Shown: positions 7,622 through 14,582 of the stretch, piece after piece
How positions within the stretch are numbered: position 1 is the stretch's first letter
Layout of the letters: each line of letters opens with the position of its first letter
DNA from: an uncultured Clostridia bacterium
Lineage (GTDB): Bacteria; Bacillota; Clostridia; Christensenellales; Pumilibacteraceae
Reading direction: 5' to 3'
DNA: 28,745 nt
NCBI GenBank assembly: GCA_947385185.1
Contig: CANDJX010000003.1
Coordinates: 1-28,745, forward strand
The notes under the pieces: generated by a model
Databases searched by the model: none
What the model was told of the DNA's origin: nothing
Seen by the model: only the letters and a program-made list of their open reading frames with translations
Program-made: the position numbers and the translations under genes

Positions 7622-8289
7622 CTGAGTACCGCCTTATATCCCAGCCCGTGGACGGTGACGATCTCGAATCCGTCGCACGCCGCGGTCTTGTCGCGGAGCT
7701 TCGCCATATAAACGTCAACCGTGCGCGACGAAGCCGACGAGTCGTAGTCCCAGAATTCTTCCATAAGACGGGAGCGTGTGAACGTCTTTTTGGGGAAAGA
7801 CAGCAGTTTGAACAACAACTCGAACTCGCGTACCGTCAGCGGCAGTTCTTCGCCGTTTAAGTACGCCGCGTGCTCCTCTTTGTCGAGCGTGAGATTGCCG
7901 ACCGAAAGTCTGCGGTTTTCTTCGATCGCGGCGCGGCGCAAAAGCGCGCCGACCCTGAGTAAAAACAGGTCGATGTCGAACGGCTTGACTACATAATCGT
8001 CTATGCCTATTTTATATCCGAGCTGTTTGGACGGTTTGTCGTCCCGAGCCGTCATGAAAAGTATCGGGATGCGTTCGTTTCGTTCGCGCACGCTTTCGGC
8101 GAGAGCGAACCCGTCCGTGTTCGGCATCATGACGTCGCTTATGATCATATCGAAAGAGCCGCCGTCGAGCGCGTCGAGCGCCTGCGCTCCGTCGAAACAC
8201 GCGACCGTTTCGTGTCCGCATCCGTTCAGCGTCGCGCATACCATACGGTTGAGTGCTTTGTCGTCCTCCGCCACGAGAATTTTAGCCAT
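7618..8289 (-). CDS. OmpR/PhoB-family response regulator
   Basis: The 223-residue protein has a receiver domain (1-118) with acidic pocket E8/D9/D10, phospho-acceptor D52, switch residue T80 and K102. A winged-helix DNA-binding domain follows (about 125-223) with the recognition-helix region SRTVDVYMAKLRDK and the C-terminal wing VTVHGLGYKAVL. It is the first gene of a coupled operon with the kinase (4-nt overlap). The ATG at 8289 has GGAGG at 8296-8300 upstream on the minus strand. Two TTNACA half-sites in tandem lie about 60-77 bp upstream, suggesting autoregulation. Confidence 0.96.
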   Translation of the reverse strand: MAKILVAEDDKALNRMVCATLNGCGHETVACFDGAQALDALDGGSFDMIISDVMMPNTDGFALAESVRERNERIPILFMTARDDKPSKQLGYKIGIDDYVVKPFDIDLFLLRVGALLRRAAIEENRRLSVGNLTLDKEEHAAYLNGEELPLTVREFELLFKLLSFPKKTFTRSRLMEEFWDYDSSASSRTVDVYMAKLRDKTAACDGFEIVTVHGLGYKAVLR

Positions 8290-8349
8290 ATAATCCTCCG
8301 AAGTTTGGATATATTTTACCGTTTTGTTATTTTTAAGTTGCGAAAAAAT

Positions 8350-8366
8350 TGTTAAAGAATTGTAAA
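8350..8366 (-). promoter_or_regulatory. Tandem TTNACA boxes with 11-bp period (PhoP-like site)
   Basis: On the minus strand the sequence reads TTTACA, 5 bp, TTAACA, an 11-bp repeat period. This is the arrangement bound by OmpR/PhoP-family dimers in Bacillus (TT-A/C/T-ACA repeats). It lies just upstream of the response regulator gene. A clear -10/-35 pair could not be assigned between it and the gene. Binding by this regulator is inference. Confidence 0.4.
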
Positions 8367-8380
8367 AGTAGAAAAATCGA

Positions 8381-8410
8381 AAAGGGCAGACGTAAATCTG
8401 CCCTTTTTCT
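8381..8410 (-). terminator. Terminator of the SPFH operon (possibly bidirectional)
   Basis: A perfect 10-bp stem (AAAGGGCAGA 8381-8390, TCTGCCCTTT 8397-8406) closes a six-base loop. On the minus strand it follows the last gene of the SPFH operon (stop at 8421) and leads into TCGATTTTTC. On the plus strand it is followed by TTCTTTT. It separates that operon from the two-component operon. Confidence 0.85.
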
Positions 8411-8420
8411 TTTGCGAATT

Positions 8421-8858
8421 TTAATCGTCGTCGCGTCGGTTTTCTTTTTCTTCCTTTTCCTTCTTTCTCTGATAATAATTTTTATATCCCGCGTTTTCGT
8501 TGTCGCCCTGATCCCATTTCTTTCCGCCCGTTGCAAGCACGCAGAGCAGAACCGCGACGATGACGATAAGCGCAATGATGGGAAGCACGAGATTTTTATC
8601 GATAAACGTTCCTACGAGCGCGAGCACTCCGGCGACGACGAGCGCCGCGCCGAAAAGAATATTCATCTTTTTGAACGTGCCTACGTTCTTGGCGAACAGA
8701 CCTTTCCCGATAAACAGCGCGCCGAGCGCGAACGCGAATATCGCGATCGTCCAGGCGAGATTGATCGTAATGATCTCGGCGGCGGACAGTATCCACAGCA
8801 CGGCTACTGCCGCGAAGCAAAGCAATACGAGTACTTTGAACAATAAATTTTTACTCAT
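8421..8858 (-). CDS. Small polytopic membrane protein with charged C-terminal tail
   Basis: The 145-residue protein has four hydrophobic segments (about 7-28, 33-55, 67-84 and 88-108) and a strongly charged tail rich in Lys/Glu/Asp that ends RRDDD. No conserved domain is recognised. AAGGAG precedes the ATG, and the gene starts 15 nt after its upstream neighbour. It is the last gene of the SPFH operon, directly followed by the terminator. Its position suggests a membrane partner of the SPFH and zinc-ribbon proteins. Short four-helix proteins of this kind accompany envelope-stress modules, but no specific family is claimed. Confidence 0.82.
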   Translation of the reverse strand: MSKNLLFKVLVLLCFAAVAVLWILSAAEIITINLAWTIAIFAFALGALFIGKGLFAKNVGTFKKMNILFGAALVVAGVLALVGTFIDKNLVLPIIALIVIVAVLLCVLATGGKKWDQGDNENAGYKNYYQRKKEKEEKENRRDDD

Positions 8859-8873
8859 TTCGGTTTCTCCTTA

Positions 8874-9293
8874 TTATCTGAGCACGACGGCGTGCGACAC
8901 CGCGCATATTTTTTCGCCGTCCGCAAGCACGATATCCGACGCGTGCTTATATTCCCTTACTATTCCGCCGATCCTGAGATTGAACGTTTCGGCGTTTTCG
9001 TTGTGCGACAGCACGGTGTATTTGCCGGGTATGATATATCCGTCTTTACGAACCGTATAAGTCCTGCCGCGCCTTAATATAACGTCTCCTTTGAGGTGGG
9101 TGATCGCCACTTCGCCGTCCGCCGTCGTTTCGGCGCGGTCGGTGGTATATCTTACGCCGTCCTCGATTTTTACGTTATCCGCTTTCCCCGCGGGAGTGCG
9201 GCGCTTTTTCAGAATGACCGCGAGCGCGATTATCAGTCCGACGAGAAGGACTCCTTCCGCGATGATGATTGCTATCAATGCTTCGATTGGCAT
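8874..9293 (-). CDS. Single-span membrane-anchored protein with a beta-rich domain
   Basis: The 139-residue protein has one N-terminal transmembrane helix (about residues 3-28, IEALIAIIIAEGVLLVGLII), a basic stop-transfer KKRR, and a soluble domain of about 100 residues. That domain is predicted beta-rich from alternating patterns such as YTVRKDGYIIPGKYTVLS and FNLRIGGIVREY. The frame is open 5 codons further upstream from a TTG, but that TTG overlaps the GGAGG ribosome site. The ATG at 9293, 4 nt after the upstream stop, is therefore preferred. The function is not recognised. The operon position between the zinc-ribbon protein and the four-helix protein suggests a role at the membrane. Confidence 0.82.
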   Translation of the reverse strand: MPIEALIAIIIAEGVLLVGLIIALAVILKKRRTPAGKADNVKIEDGVRYTTDRAETTADGEVAITHLKGDVILRRGRTYTVRKDGYIIPGKYTVLSHNENAETFNLRIGGIVREYKHASDIVLADGEKICAVSHAVVLR

Positions 9294-9297
9294 TTTT

Positions 9298-10413
9298 TTA
9301 TCCTCCAAAGATTACGGCGAGGACTATCGCGGCGGCGACCGCCAGTCCGAACAGCGCCGTAAGCGCGATTTTGAGCGGCGATTTCGGAGTTTTGCCCCGG
9401 ACTTTGCCGTTCTGTCCGTTCATATAAAAATTATACAGTTTGTGATTGAACTCGGTGTGTCCCACGTATACGGGAAGCAGAAGGTATTTGTACGTGGTGT
9501 TATAGCAGTGCATATTGAAGTCGAACGAGTCGATGACGTCGTAATCGTACTGCGCGAGTATGTTCGTTCTGATCGACGACGACATGAGTCCGCGCGCTTC
9601 CTGCCAACAGGCGAGTCCGTCTTTTTCGTATTTGCTTGCCGAAAATCCGTGCAGAAAGTCGCTGCTGTATTTATGCGAATCGTCGGTGGCGTAAGGTCCG
9701 ATCTTTCTGATTGTTTTTTTGACGCTTTCCGCGCCCGCATGGACGAATACGTCGTTGAAAAACATTCTGTACGTTCCGTTTATGAAGAAATACCGCGTGT
9801 GCATCGTCGTATGGACGTGCCCTTTGGAATCGGTGTGCGTCGTGTAATAATGCTTGCCCAACCGACCGAAGTACGGCGATTCGGTGCGCGAATCGAAAGT
9901 AAACGCGGGGTAGTAGTGTCCGCTGAGCTGTTCGGGCTTCAGATCTTTTTTGAACGATCTCGGTGCGAACGGTTTCTTCTTCGCCCATTTTATGTAGAAT
10001 GCCGACGCGCTTTCTTTTCCGATGAGGAAGGGAAGTATAGCGTTCGGTTTTATTCCCGACATGGAATCGGTTTCGACGATGTTTGACGTGCCGCAGAACG
10101 CGCATTTCGGCGCGATGTCGAGGCGGGACAGGATCTGCCGCGCGCCGCAGTTGCTACACTGAAAAACTTTCGTTTCGTTGCCCCAGTCGTTGTTGTCTTT
10201 GACGAGCCGCGAAAAATCGATTTCCTCGGCGTATTCCGTCATGTCCACTTTGACTTCCGTTCCGCAATAGTCGCACTTTAACGTGCCGTGTGCCGGATTA
10301 TACGTCAGATTTGCGCCGCAGGACGGGCATTTGGAAATTTCGGTCGCGCTTTTTCGGGCGTTGGCGATTTCTTCGGGGGACAGTTGTTCCTCGCTTTCCG
10401 TGCCTTCCGTCAT
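9298..10413 (-). CDS. TFIIB-type zinc-ribbon membrane protein (YdjG-like)
   Basis: The 371-residue protein has two zinc ribbons near the N-terminus: CPSCG with CDYCG (about residues 29-52) and CSNCG with CAFCG (about 86-110). A long soluble region with many aromatic residues follows, then a single C-terminal transmembrane helix (about 348-368). This resembles the zinc-ribbon proteins encoded beside SPFH proteins, such as YdjG in the Bacillus subtilis pspA-ydjGHI operon (from memory). The frame is open to a GTG at 10431, but the ATG at 10413 forms a 4-nt ATGA overlap with the SPFH gene and has GGAG at a suitable distance. It is probably a membrane-anchored partner of the SPFH protein. Confidence 0.85.
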   Translation of the reverse strand: MTEGTESEEQLSPEEIANARKSATEISKCPSCGANLTYNPAHGTLKCDYCGTEVKVDMTEYAEEIDFSRLVKDNNDWGNETKVFQCSNCGARQILSRLDIAPKCAFCGTSNIVETDSMSGIKPNAILPFLIGKESASAFYIKWAKKKPFAPRSFKKDLKPEQLSGHYYPAFTFDSRTESPYFGRLGKHYYTTHTDSKGHVHTTMHTRYFFINGTYRMFFNDVFVHAGAESVKKTIRKIGPYATDDSHKYSSDFLHGFSASKYEKDGLACWQEARGLMSSSIRTNILAQYDYDVIDSFDFNMHCYNTTYKYLLLPVYVGHTEFNHKLYNFYMNGQNGKVRGKTPKSPLKIALTALFGLAVAAAIVLAVIFGG

Positions 10414-11522
10414 TTGATCTTTTCTCCGCACTCGGGACAGAATTTAGTGCCCGCGCGTACGGTGGCTCCGCACTTCGGACATTTGGCGGCGGCGAGGCTT
10501 GCGCCGCATTCGGGACAGAACTTGGCTCCGGCGGCTTTGACGGTGGCTCCGCACTTCGGACAAACGCGCGATGCGGGCGCGCCGCACTCGGGACAGAATT
10601 TCATTCCCTGAGGAATCGCCGAGCCGCATTTGCCGCAAACGGTCGTTGCGGGACTGCCCGCGTTACCCTGACCGCGGTTGCCGCTCGCCATGTTCATGAA
10701 CATATTGCCCATGCCGACGCCCATTCCCATGCCGATGCCCGCGCCCATTATGCCGCCCGCCGCGCCGGTGTTCTTGGACGCGTTGACGAGCGCATCCGCC
10801 TGCGCTTTTTGCGTATAGACGTCCATATTTTTGCCGAGAATACCGAGCGAAGTGCTTTCGTCGAGCGCCTTTTCGAGCGCTTCGGGAAGCGAGAAGTTCT
10901 CGAAATTGAATTTCGTTATCGTAAGCCCGATTTCTTTGAACGACTCGTCGAGCTGCTGCTCGACCGCTTCGCCGAACTCGACGAGGTTTCCCGCCATATC
11001 GAGTACGGGGACTTTGCTTTCGCCGATGATGTCGGAGATACGGGTCACTACCATGCTACGGAGATATTCGGTAATTTCGCTCGAGCGGAATGACGATACC
11101 GTGCCCGAAATCTCGGTGAGGAAAACAAAAGGATCGTCGACTTTGAACGAATACGTGCCGAACGCGCGTACGCGCACCGCGCCGTAATCGGCGTCGCGGA
11201 TAATGATCGGGTTTTTCGTCCCCCATTTTTCACCCGTGAACTGAGTGGTGTTGACGAAATATACGTCGGACTTGAACGGGCTTTCGAAGCCGTATTTCCA
11301 GCTCATGAGTTTGGTGAGCAGGGGAACGTTGTCCGTCCCGAGCGTATACATTCCGGGAAGAAATACGTCCGCCATTTTTCCTTTATGGCAGAATACGCAC
11401 GCCTGTCCTTCGCGCACCGTGACTTTCGATCCTTTGGTTATATAATCTTTCTTGAGATCGACGCGGTGAACGATCGTGCCGCGGCTGTCGCCGGTCCATT
11501 CGATGAGTTTCAAAATTCCCAT
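10410..11522 (-). CDS. SPFH-domain protein with C-terminal zinc ribbons (YdjI-like)
   Basis: The 370-residue protein has an N-terminal SPFH/band-7-like domain (about 1-230), with blocks such as VREGQACVFCHKGKMADVF and VRVRAFGTYSFKVDDP. A helical segment follows, then a Gly/Met-rich flexible linker (about 252-285), and three consecutive zinc ribbons, each built from CxxCG and CPECG pairs (about 294-368). This is the layout of B. subtilis YdjI and related proteins sometimes labelled virion core protein homologues. These proteins form membrane-associated scaffolds, and YdjI works with PspA in envelope stress. No pspA is present here. It is the first gene of a four-gene operon and has a consensus promoter overlapped by a palindrome. 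Confidence 0.92.
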   Translation of the reverse strand: MGILKLIEWTGDSRGTIVHRVDLKKDYITKGSKVTVREGQACVFCHKGKMADVFLPGMYTLGTDNVPLLTKLMSWKYGFESPFKSDVYFVNTTQFTGEKWGTKNPIIIRDADYGAVRVRAFGTYSFKVDDPFVFLTEISGTVSSFRSSEITEYLRSMVVTRISDIIGESKVPVLDMAGNLVEFGEAVEQQLDESFKEIGLTITKFNFENFSLPEALEKALDESTSLGILGKNMDVYTQKAQADALVNASKNTGAAGGIMGAGIGMGMGVGMGNMFMNMASGNRGQGNAGSPATTVCGKCGSAIPQGMKFCPECGAPASRVCPKCGATVKAAGAKFCPECGASLAAAKCPKCGATVRAGTKFCPECGEKIK

Positions 11523-11547
11523 AGCAGTGATTGTCCTTTTGCGGTAT

Positions 11548-11564
11548 TATCGATGTTATCGATA
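11548..11564. promoter_or_regulatory. Palindromic operator candidate at the SPFH operon start site
   Basis: The inverted repeat TATCGAT-GTT-ATCGATA has perfect 7-bp arms and a 3-bp spacer. It lies 6 bp downstream of the minus-strand -10 box, on the expected transcription start. The binding protein is unknown. Confidence 0.5.
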
Positions 11565-11569
11565 CGCCT

Positions 11570-11598
11570 ATTATATTATAAAAAACCGCCCGTGTCAA
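11570..11598 (-). promoter_or_regulatory. Promoter of the SPFH operon
   Basis: On the minus strand TTGACA (11598-11593) and TATAAT (11575-11570) are separated by 17 bp, a perfect consensus. The expected start is near 11563, about 40 nt before the SPFH start codon. Confidence 0.85.
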
Positions 11599-11693
11599 TA
11601 ACGGAAAATACAATAGTTCGGGTTTTAATCAAATTTTAATTTATGCGCGGCGCGCCGTTCGATAAAAAATACGGATAAACCGCTTTCAAACTC

Positions 11694-11722
11694 TTGTATT
11701 TTGCCCCGCGTTGTGTTAAAAT
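11694..11722 (+). promoter_or_regulatory. serS promoter candidate
   Basis: TTGTAT (11694-11699) and TAAAAT (11717-11722) are separated by 17 bp. The expected leader is about 40 nt. No T-box (no AGGGTGGNACCGCG-like antiterminator) is present in the 247-nt gap, so serS does not appear to be under tRNA-dependent control. Confidence 0.6.
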
Positions 11723-11769
11723 TAAAACGTTATACATCCATACATCATGACTTAAGAGGTAAACGTGGT

Positions 11770-13056
11770 ATGATCGACATAAAACTCATACTTGCCGACC
11801 CCGACGGAGTAAAGGCAAAACTTGCAAAAAAAGGCTGCGAAGTCGATTTCGCAAAGGTCGCGGAACTCGACGCAAAGCGCCGCGAACTTATAAAGAAAAA
11901 CGACGAACTCAAAAACGAACGCAATAAGGCGAGCGCCGAGGTTCCCGCGCTCAAAAAAGCGGGGAAAGACGTTTCCGCCGTTATCGCGCGCACCAAAGCG
12001 ATAGGCGAGGAGATCGCGGCGGGCGACAAAGCGCTCGCAGCCGTCGAAACCGAACTGAACGATTTTATTTGCGCTCTGCCCAACCTGCCCGACGACGACG
12101 TAGTTGCCGGAGGAAAGGAAGCCAACGAAGTGATAAAGGTCGTGGGAAAGAAGCCGGAATTCGGTTTCAAACCGCTCGATCACGTTACGCTTTGCACGAA
12201 GCACGGGCTCATAGATTACGAGCGCGGCGTAAAGCTGTCCGGCTCGGGGCATTGGATATACCGCGGCATGGGCGCGCGTCTGGAGTGGGCGCTCCTCAAT
12301 TTCTTCATAGAAGAACATCTCGGCGACGGATACGAATTCATTATGCCGCCGCTCGCGCTCGGATATAACTGCGGTTACGGTTCGGGGCAGTTCCCTAAAT
12401 TCCGCGACGAAGTGTATTGGATAGAGAACGCCGAAGCGGAAGGCGACAAGAAAAAAATGAAATTCATGCTTCCGACGGCGGAAACCGCTCTCGTCAACCT
12501 TTATTCGGGCGAGATCATGAAAGAAAGCGACCTGCCTAAAAAGTTGTTCGCTTACACGCCGTGCTTCCGTAAAGAAGCGGGAAGCTACAGGAGCGAAGAA
12601 CGCGGCATGATCCGCGGACATCAGTTCAATAAAGTGGAAATGGTGCAGATCACGACCCCCGAGCAGTCCAAAGCGGCGTTCGAGGAACTGGTCGGCAAAG
12701 CGTGCTCGCTCGTGGAAAAGCTCGGGCTGCACTTCCGCCTGTCCAAGCTCGCGGCGGGGGACTGCTCGGCGTCCATGGCGCGCACTTACGATATAGAAGT
12801 ATGGATCCCGTCCATGGGCATATATAAAGAGGTATCGAGCGTATCGAACGCGAACGATTATCAGGCGCGCCGCAACGGCACGAGATTCAAGTCGTCGGTC
12901 ACTGGCAAAAACGAGTTCGTCCATACGCTCAACGGAAGCGGACTGGCTACCAGCCGCGTCCTTCCCGCGATTGTCGAACAGTATCAGCAGGCGGACGGTT
13001 CGATCGTCGTGCCCGAAGCGCTCAGAAAATACGTCGGTACGGATATAATCAAATAA
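11770..13056 (+). CDS. serS: Seryl-tRNA synthetase
   Basis: This class II synthetase charges tRNA-Ser with serine in the cytosol. Its 428 residues match the bacterial family. The N-terminal antiparallel coiled-coil arm that grips the tRNA long variable arm spans about residues 28-105 (repeated Lys/Glu/Ala heptads). Motif 2 is visible as FRKEAGSYRSEERG followed by IRGHQFNKVE, and motif 3 as LNGSGLATSRVLPAIVEQYQ. The frame is open 23 codons upstream, but the ATG at 11770 is preferred because AAGAGG lies upstream and the MIDIKLILADPDGVKAKL start matches homologues. It is probably monocistronic or joined with the following membrane protein gene. Confidence 0.97.
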   Translation: MIDIKLILADPDGVKAKLAKKGCEVDFAKVAELDAKRRELIKKNDELKNERNKASAEVPALKKAGKDVSAVIARTKAIGEEIAAGDKALAAVETELNDFICALPNLPDDDVVAGGKEANEVIKVVGKKPEFGFKPLDHVTLCTKHGLIDYERGVKLSGSGHWIYRGMGARLEWALLNFFIEEHLGDGYEFIMPPLALGYNCGYGSGQFPKFRDEVYWIENAEAEGDKKKMKFMLPTAETALVNLYSGEIMKESDLPKKLFAYTPCFRKEAGSYRSEERGMIRGHQFNKVEMVQITTPEQSKAAFEELVGKACSLVEKLGLHFRLSKLAAGDCSASMARTYDIEVWIPSMGIYKEVSSVSNANDYQARRNGTRFKSSVTGKNEFVHTLNGSGLATSRVLPAIVEQYQQADGSIVVPEALRKYVGTDIIK

Positions 13057-13168
13057 ATGAACTTTGCGTCCGCCCCTGCGTAGGCGAAAAATCGCGGCGG
13101 GCGGGATAGAAAGCGAATAAAGACGAAAACGGCGGATTTCGCATACGGAAGCAAAAGAGGATATACTT

Positions 13169-13999
13169 ATGACAATACTGAAAGGAATCGGAAAAATATT
13201 GTTCGGAATGCATATGTGGCTCCCGATTTCTTATTCCGTCGTATTTCTCGTTCTCGCCGCAATTACGGGCACGCTGGGCGGCGCATGGCCGTACTATTTC
13301 ATCGGACTGTCCGTGTCGCTTCTCGCGTCCACGGCGCTCGTGTATCTGACCGCGCGCGGAAAAAAGAAAGAGGGCGATCGCCCGACGAATAACGTAAGCC
13401 GCGACGGCGCGCCTTTGCCTCCGCCCATTACGCACAGGAGCGACAGACCCGCGCACGGGAAAGACGAATATGCGCGTGACGAGGACGGCGCGGCGCGAAT
13501 ATACGAAGAACAGATGAGATATTCGGTGCAGATGAACGCGCGTCCGAACAACGTCGGCGCGGGCACGTACGTCCCTGGCGGCGATTACGCCCGTCCCGAA
13601 CCGCCCCGTCCTTCCTATAGCCCCGCGTCGTCCGACGAAAGGAAACGAAGCGAGGAAGCGTTGTACGGCAACGACGCGGACAATCTGAACAAGTATTACG
13701 GCACGAAAGAGAACGCGCACGACGCGCTGTATTCGTCGTTTTCGTCCGCTCCGGTTTCGACTGCGGAACGCTCGCAGCCCGCGTCCGGCGGATTTTCGCC
13801 TTACGTTCAGCCGTCCAATATCGCCAAGCCCGATTCTCCGCGCGTGGAAGATTATTCCCGCCGCGCCGAAGAAAAGCCAAAAATTTTCCGTACGCGCAAA
13901 GAACCGAACGTGCTTGTATACGAGTATTCCGACCGTTACGAGCGTTACTATCTCGGCAAAGACGGCACGTTGACCCTGATCGGCAGAGAAAGCAAGTAA
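13169..13999 (+). CDS. Membrane protein with long disordered cytoplasmic region, unknown function
   Basis: The 276-residue protein has two N-terminal transmembrane helices (about 15-37 and 41-62). A long low-complexity region rich in Pro, Ser, Arg, Asp and Tyr follows (about 66-230). The C-terminal 40 residues look folded (PNVLVYEYSDRYERYYLGKDGTLTLIG). No family is recognised. GAGG lies 8 nt before the ATG at 13169. The gene sits 112 nt after serS in a GC-rich gap without a clear promoter or terminator. By analogy with other two-helix proteins with disordered tails, it may be a membrane tether for cytoplasmic partners, but nothing in the sequence shows this. Confidence 0.75.
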   Translation: MTILKGIGKILFGMHMWLPISYSVVFLVLAAITGTLGGAWPYYFIGLSVSLLASTALVYLTARGKKKEGDRPTNNVSRDGAPLPPPITHRSDRPAHGKDEYARDEDGAARIYEEQMRYSVQMNARPNNVGAGTYVPGGDYARPEPPRPSYSPASSDERKRSEEALYGNDADNLNKYYGTKENAHDALYSSFSSAPVSTAERSQPASGGFSPYVQPSNIAKPDSPRVEDYSRRAEEKPKIFRTRKEPNVLVYEYSDRYERYYLGKDGTLTLIGRESK

Positions 14000-14010
14000 A
14001 ATTATAATGA

Positions 14011-14073
14011 TTTTATAATAATCAAAAAGACGAAACCGAATATTATAGTTTCGTCTTTTTGATTATTATAAAA
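14011..14073. terminator. 26-bp perfect inverted repeat, bidirectional terminator-like
   Basis: Positions 14011-14036 are exactly complementary to 14048-14073, with an 11-base loop (14037-14047). The inner half (AAAAAGACGAAAC with GTTTCGTCTTTTT) resembles a bidirectional Rho-independent terminator placed 11 nt after the preceding stop codon. The outer 13 bp (TTTTATAATAATC with its complement) is longer than a terminator needs. It also marks the edge of the AT-rich segment containing the hsdR remnant. Confidence 0.75.
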
Positions 14074-14111
14074 ACAAATAAATATTTTGTCTAAATTCAA
14101 TTAAAATGCTA

Positions 14112-14139
14112 TTGAAACTCACTATAAATATGTTATAAT
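14112..14139 (+). promoter_or_regulatory. Extended -10 promoter upstream of the hsdR remnant
   Basis: TTGAAA (14112-14117) and TATAAT (14134-14139) are 16 bp apart, with a TG extension (TGTTATAAT). The predicted start, near 14146, falls at the beginning of the hsdR-derived frame, not upstream of a complete gene. Confidence 0.65.
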
Positions 14140-14141
14140 GA

Positions 14142-14483
14142 AATGATTCGAGTTTGGAACTGCGTAGTAAAAAAGCTCTTATTGAAAACTTTATTGCCGG
14201 TATCAACGACGTGGACGACGTTTTGCTTGAATGGAAAGAATTTGTTGCTAAAAAGAAAGAAGAAGAGCTTGCAGCGATTATTTCCGAAGAAAGATTGAAA
14301 GATACCGAAACACGAAAGTTTATCGATTATTCTTTCCGCGACGGCATAATGAAAACGACGGGAACAGACCTTGACAGAATAATGCCGCCTATGTCGAGAT
14401 TCGGCGGAGAACGCGAACAGAAAAAGGCAACGATTACGGAACGGCTTTTGCAATTCTTTGAACGGTTCTTCGGAATAGGATAA
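14142..14483 (+). pseudogene. hsdR: C-terminal remnant of type I restriction enzyme R subunit (HsdR)
   Basis: The frame encodes about 113 residues with the conserved HsdR tail: LRSKKALIENFI, then WKEFVAKKKEEEL, ETRKFIDYSFRDG, KTTGTDLDRIMPP, SRFGGER and a final helix ending FFERFFGIG. HsdR proteins are about 800-1100 residues, so the nuclease and translocase domains are missing. The frame opens after TGA at 14139. The first possible start is TTG at 14154 with no ribosome site. Codon use is more AT-rich than the neighbours. No hsdM or hsdS is nearby. It is most likely a relic of a deleted restriction locus that kept its original end and terminator. A small expressed protein cannot be excluded. 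Confidence 0.85.
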
Positions 14484-14502
14484 AACAAATATACCTCACT
14501 TT

Positions 14503-14532
14503 GACCTTGCGGTTTACCGCGGGGTCTTTTTT
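14503..14532 (+). terminator. Rho-independent terminator after the hsdR remnant
   Basis: A 10-bp stem (GACCTTGCGG 14503-14512 with CCGCGGGGTC 14517-14526, two G-T pairs) closes a TTTA loop and is followed by six T residues. It lies 20 nt after the hsdR stop and isolates purF from upstream transcription. Confidence 0.85.
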
Positions 14533-14533
14533 A

Positions 14534-14562
14534 TTGACTTTTTGCGTTGATTTCTGTATACT
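14534..14562 (+). promoter_or_regulatory. purF promoter with minimal leader
   Basis: TTGACT (14534-14539) and TATACT (14557-14562) are separated by 17 bp. The expected start, about 14569, coincides with the GGAGG ribosome site (14570-14574). The mRNA leader would be only about 14 nt, leaving no room for a purine riboswitch. Confidence 0.7.
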
Positions 14563-14582
14563 TTTACGCGGAGGCATAAAGC

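Noticed and set aside
11523..11769. T-box leader upstream of serS
   Set aside because: No T-box antiterminator sequence or terminator alternative is visible; the leader from the likely promoter is only about 40 nt.
13057..13168. Terminator between serS and the following gene
   Set aside because: CCGCCC/GGGCGG pairing is possible but the loop is long and no T-tract follows.
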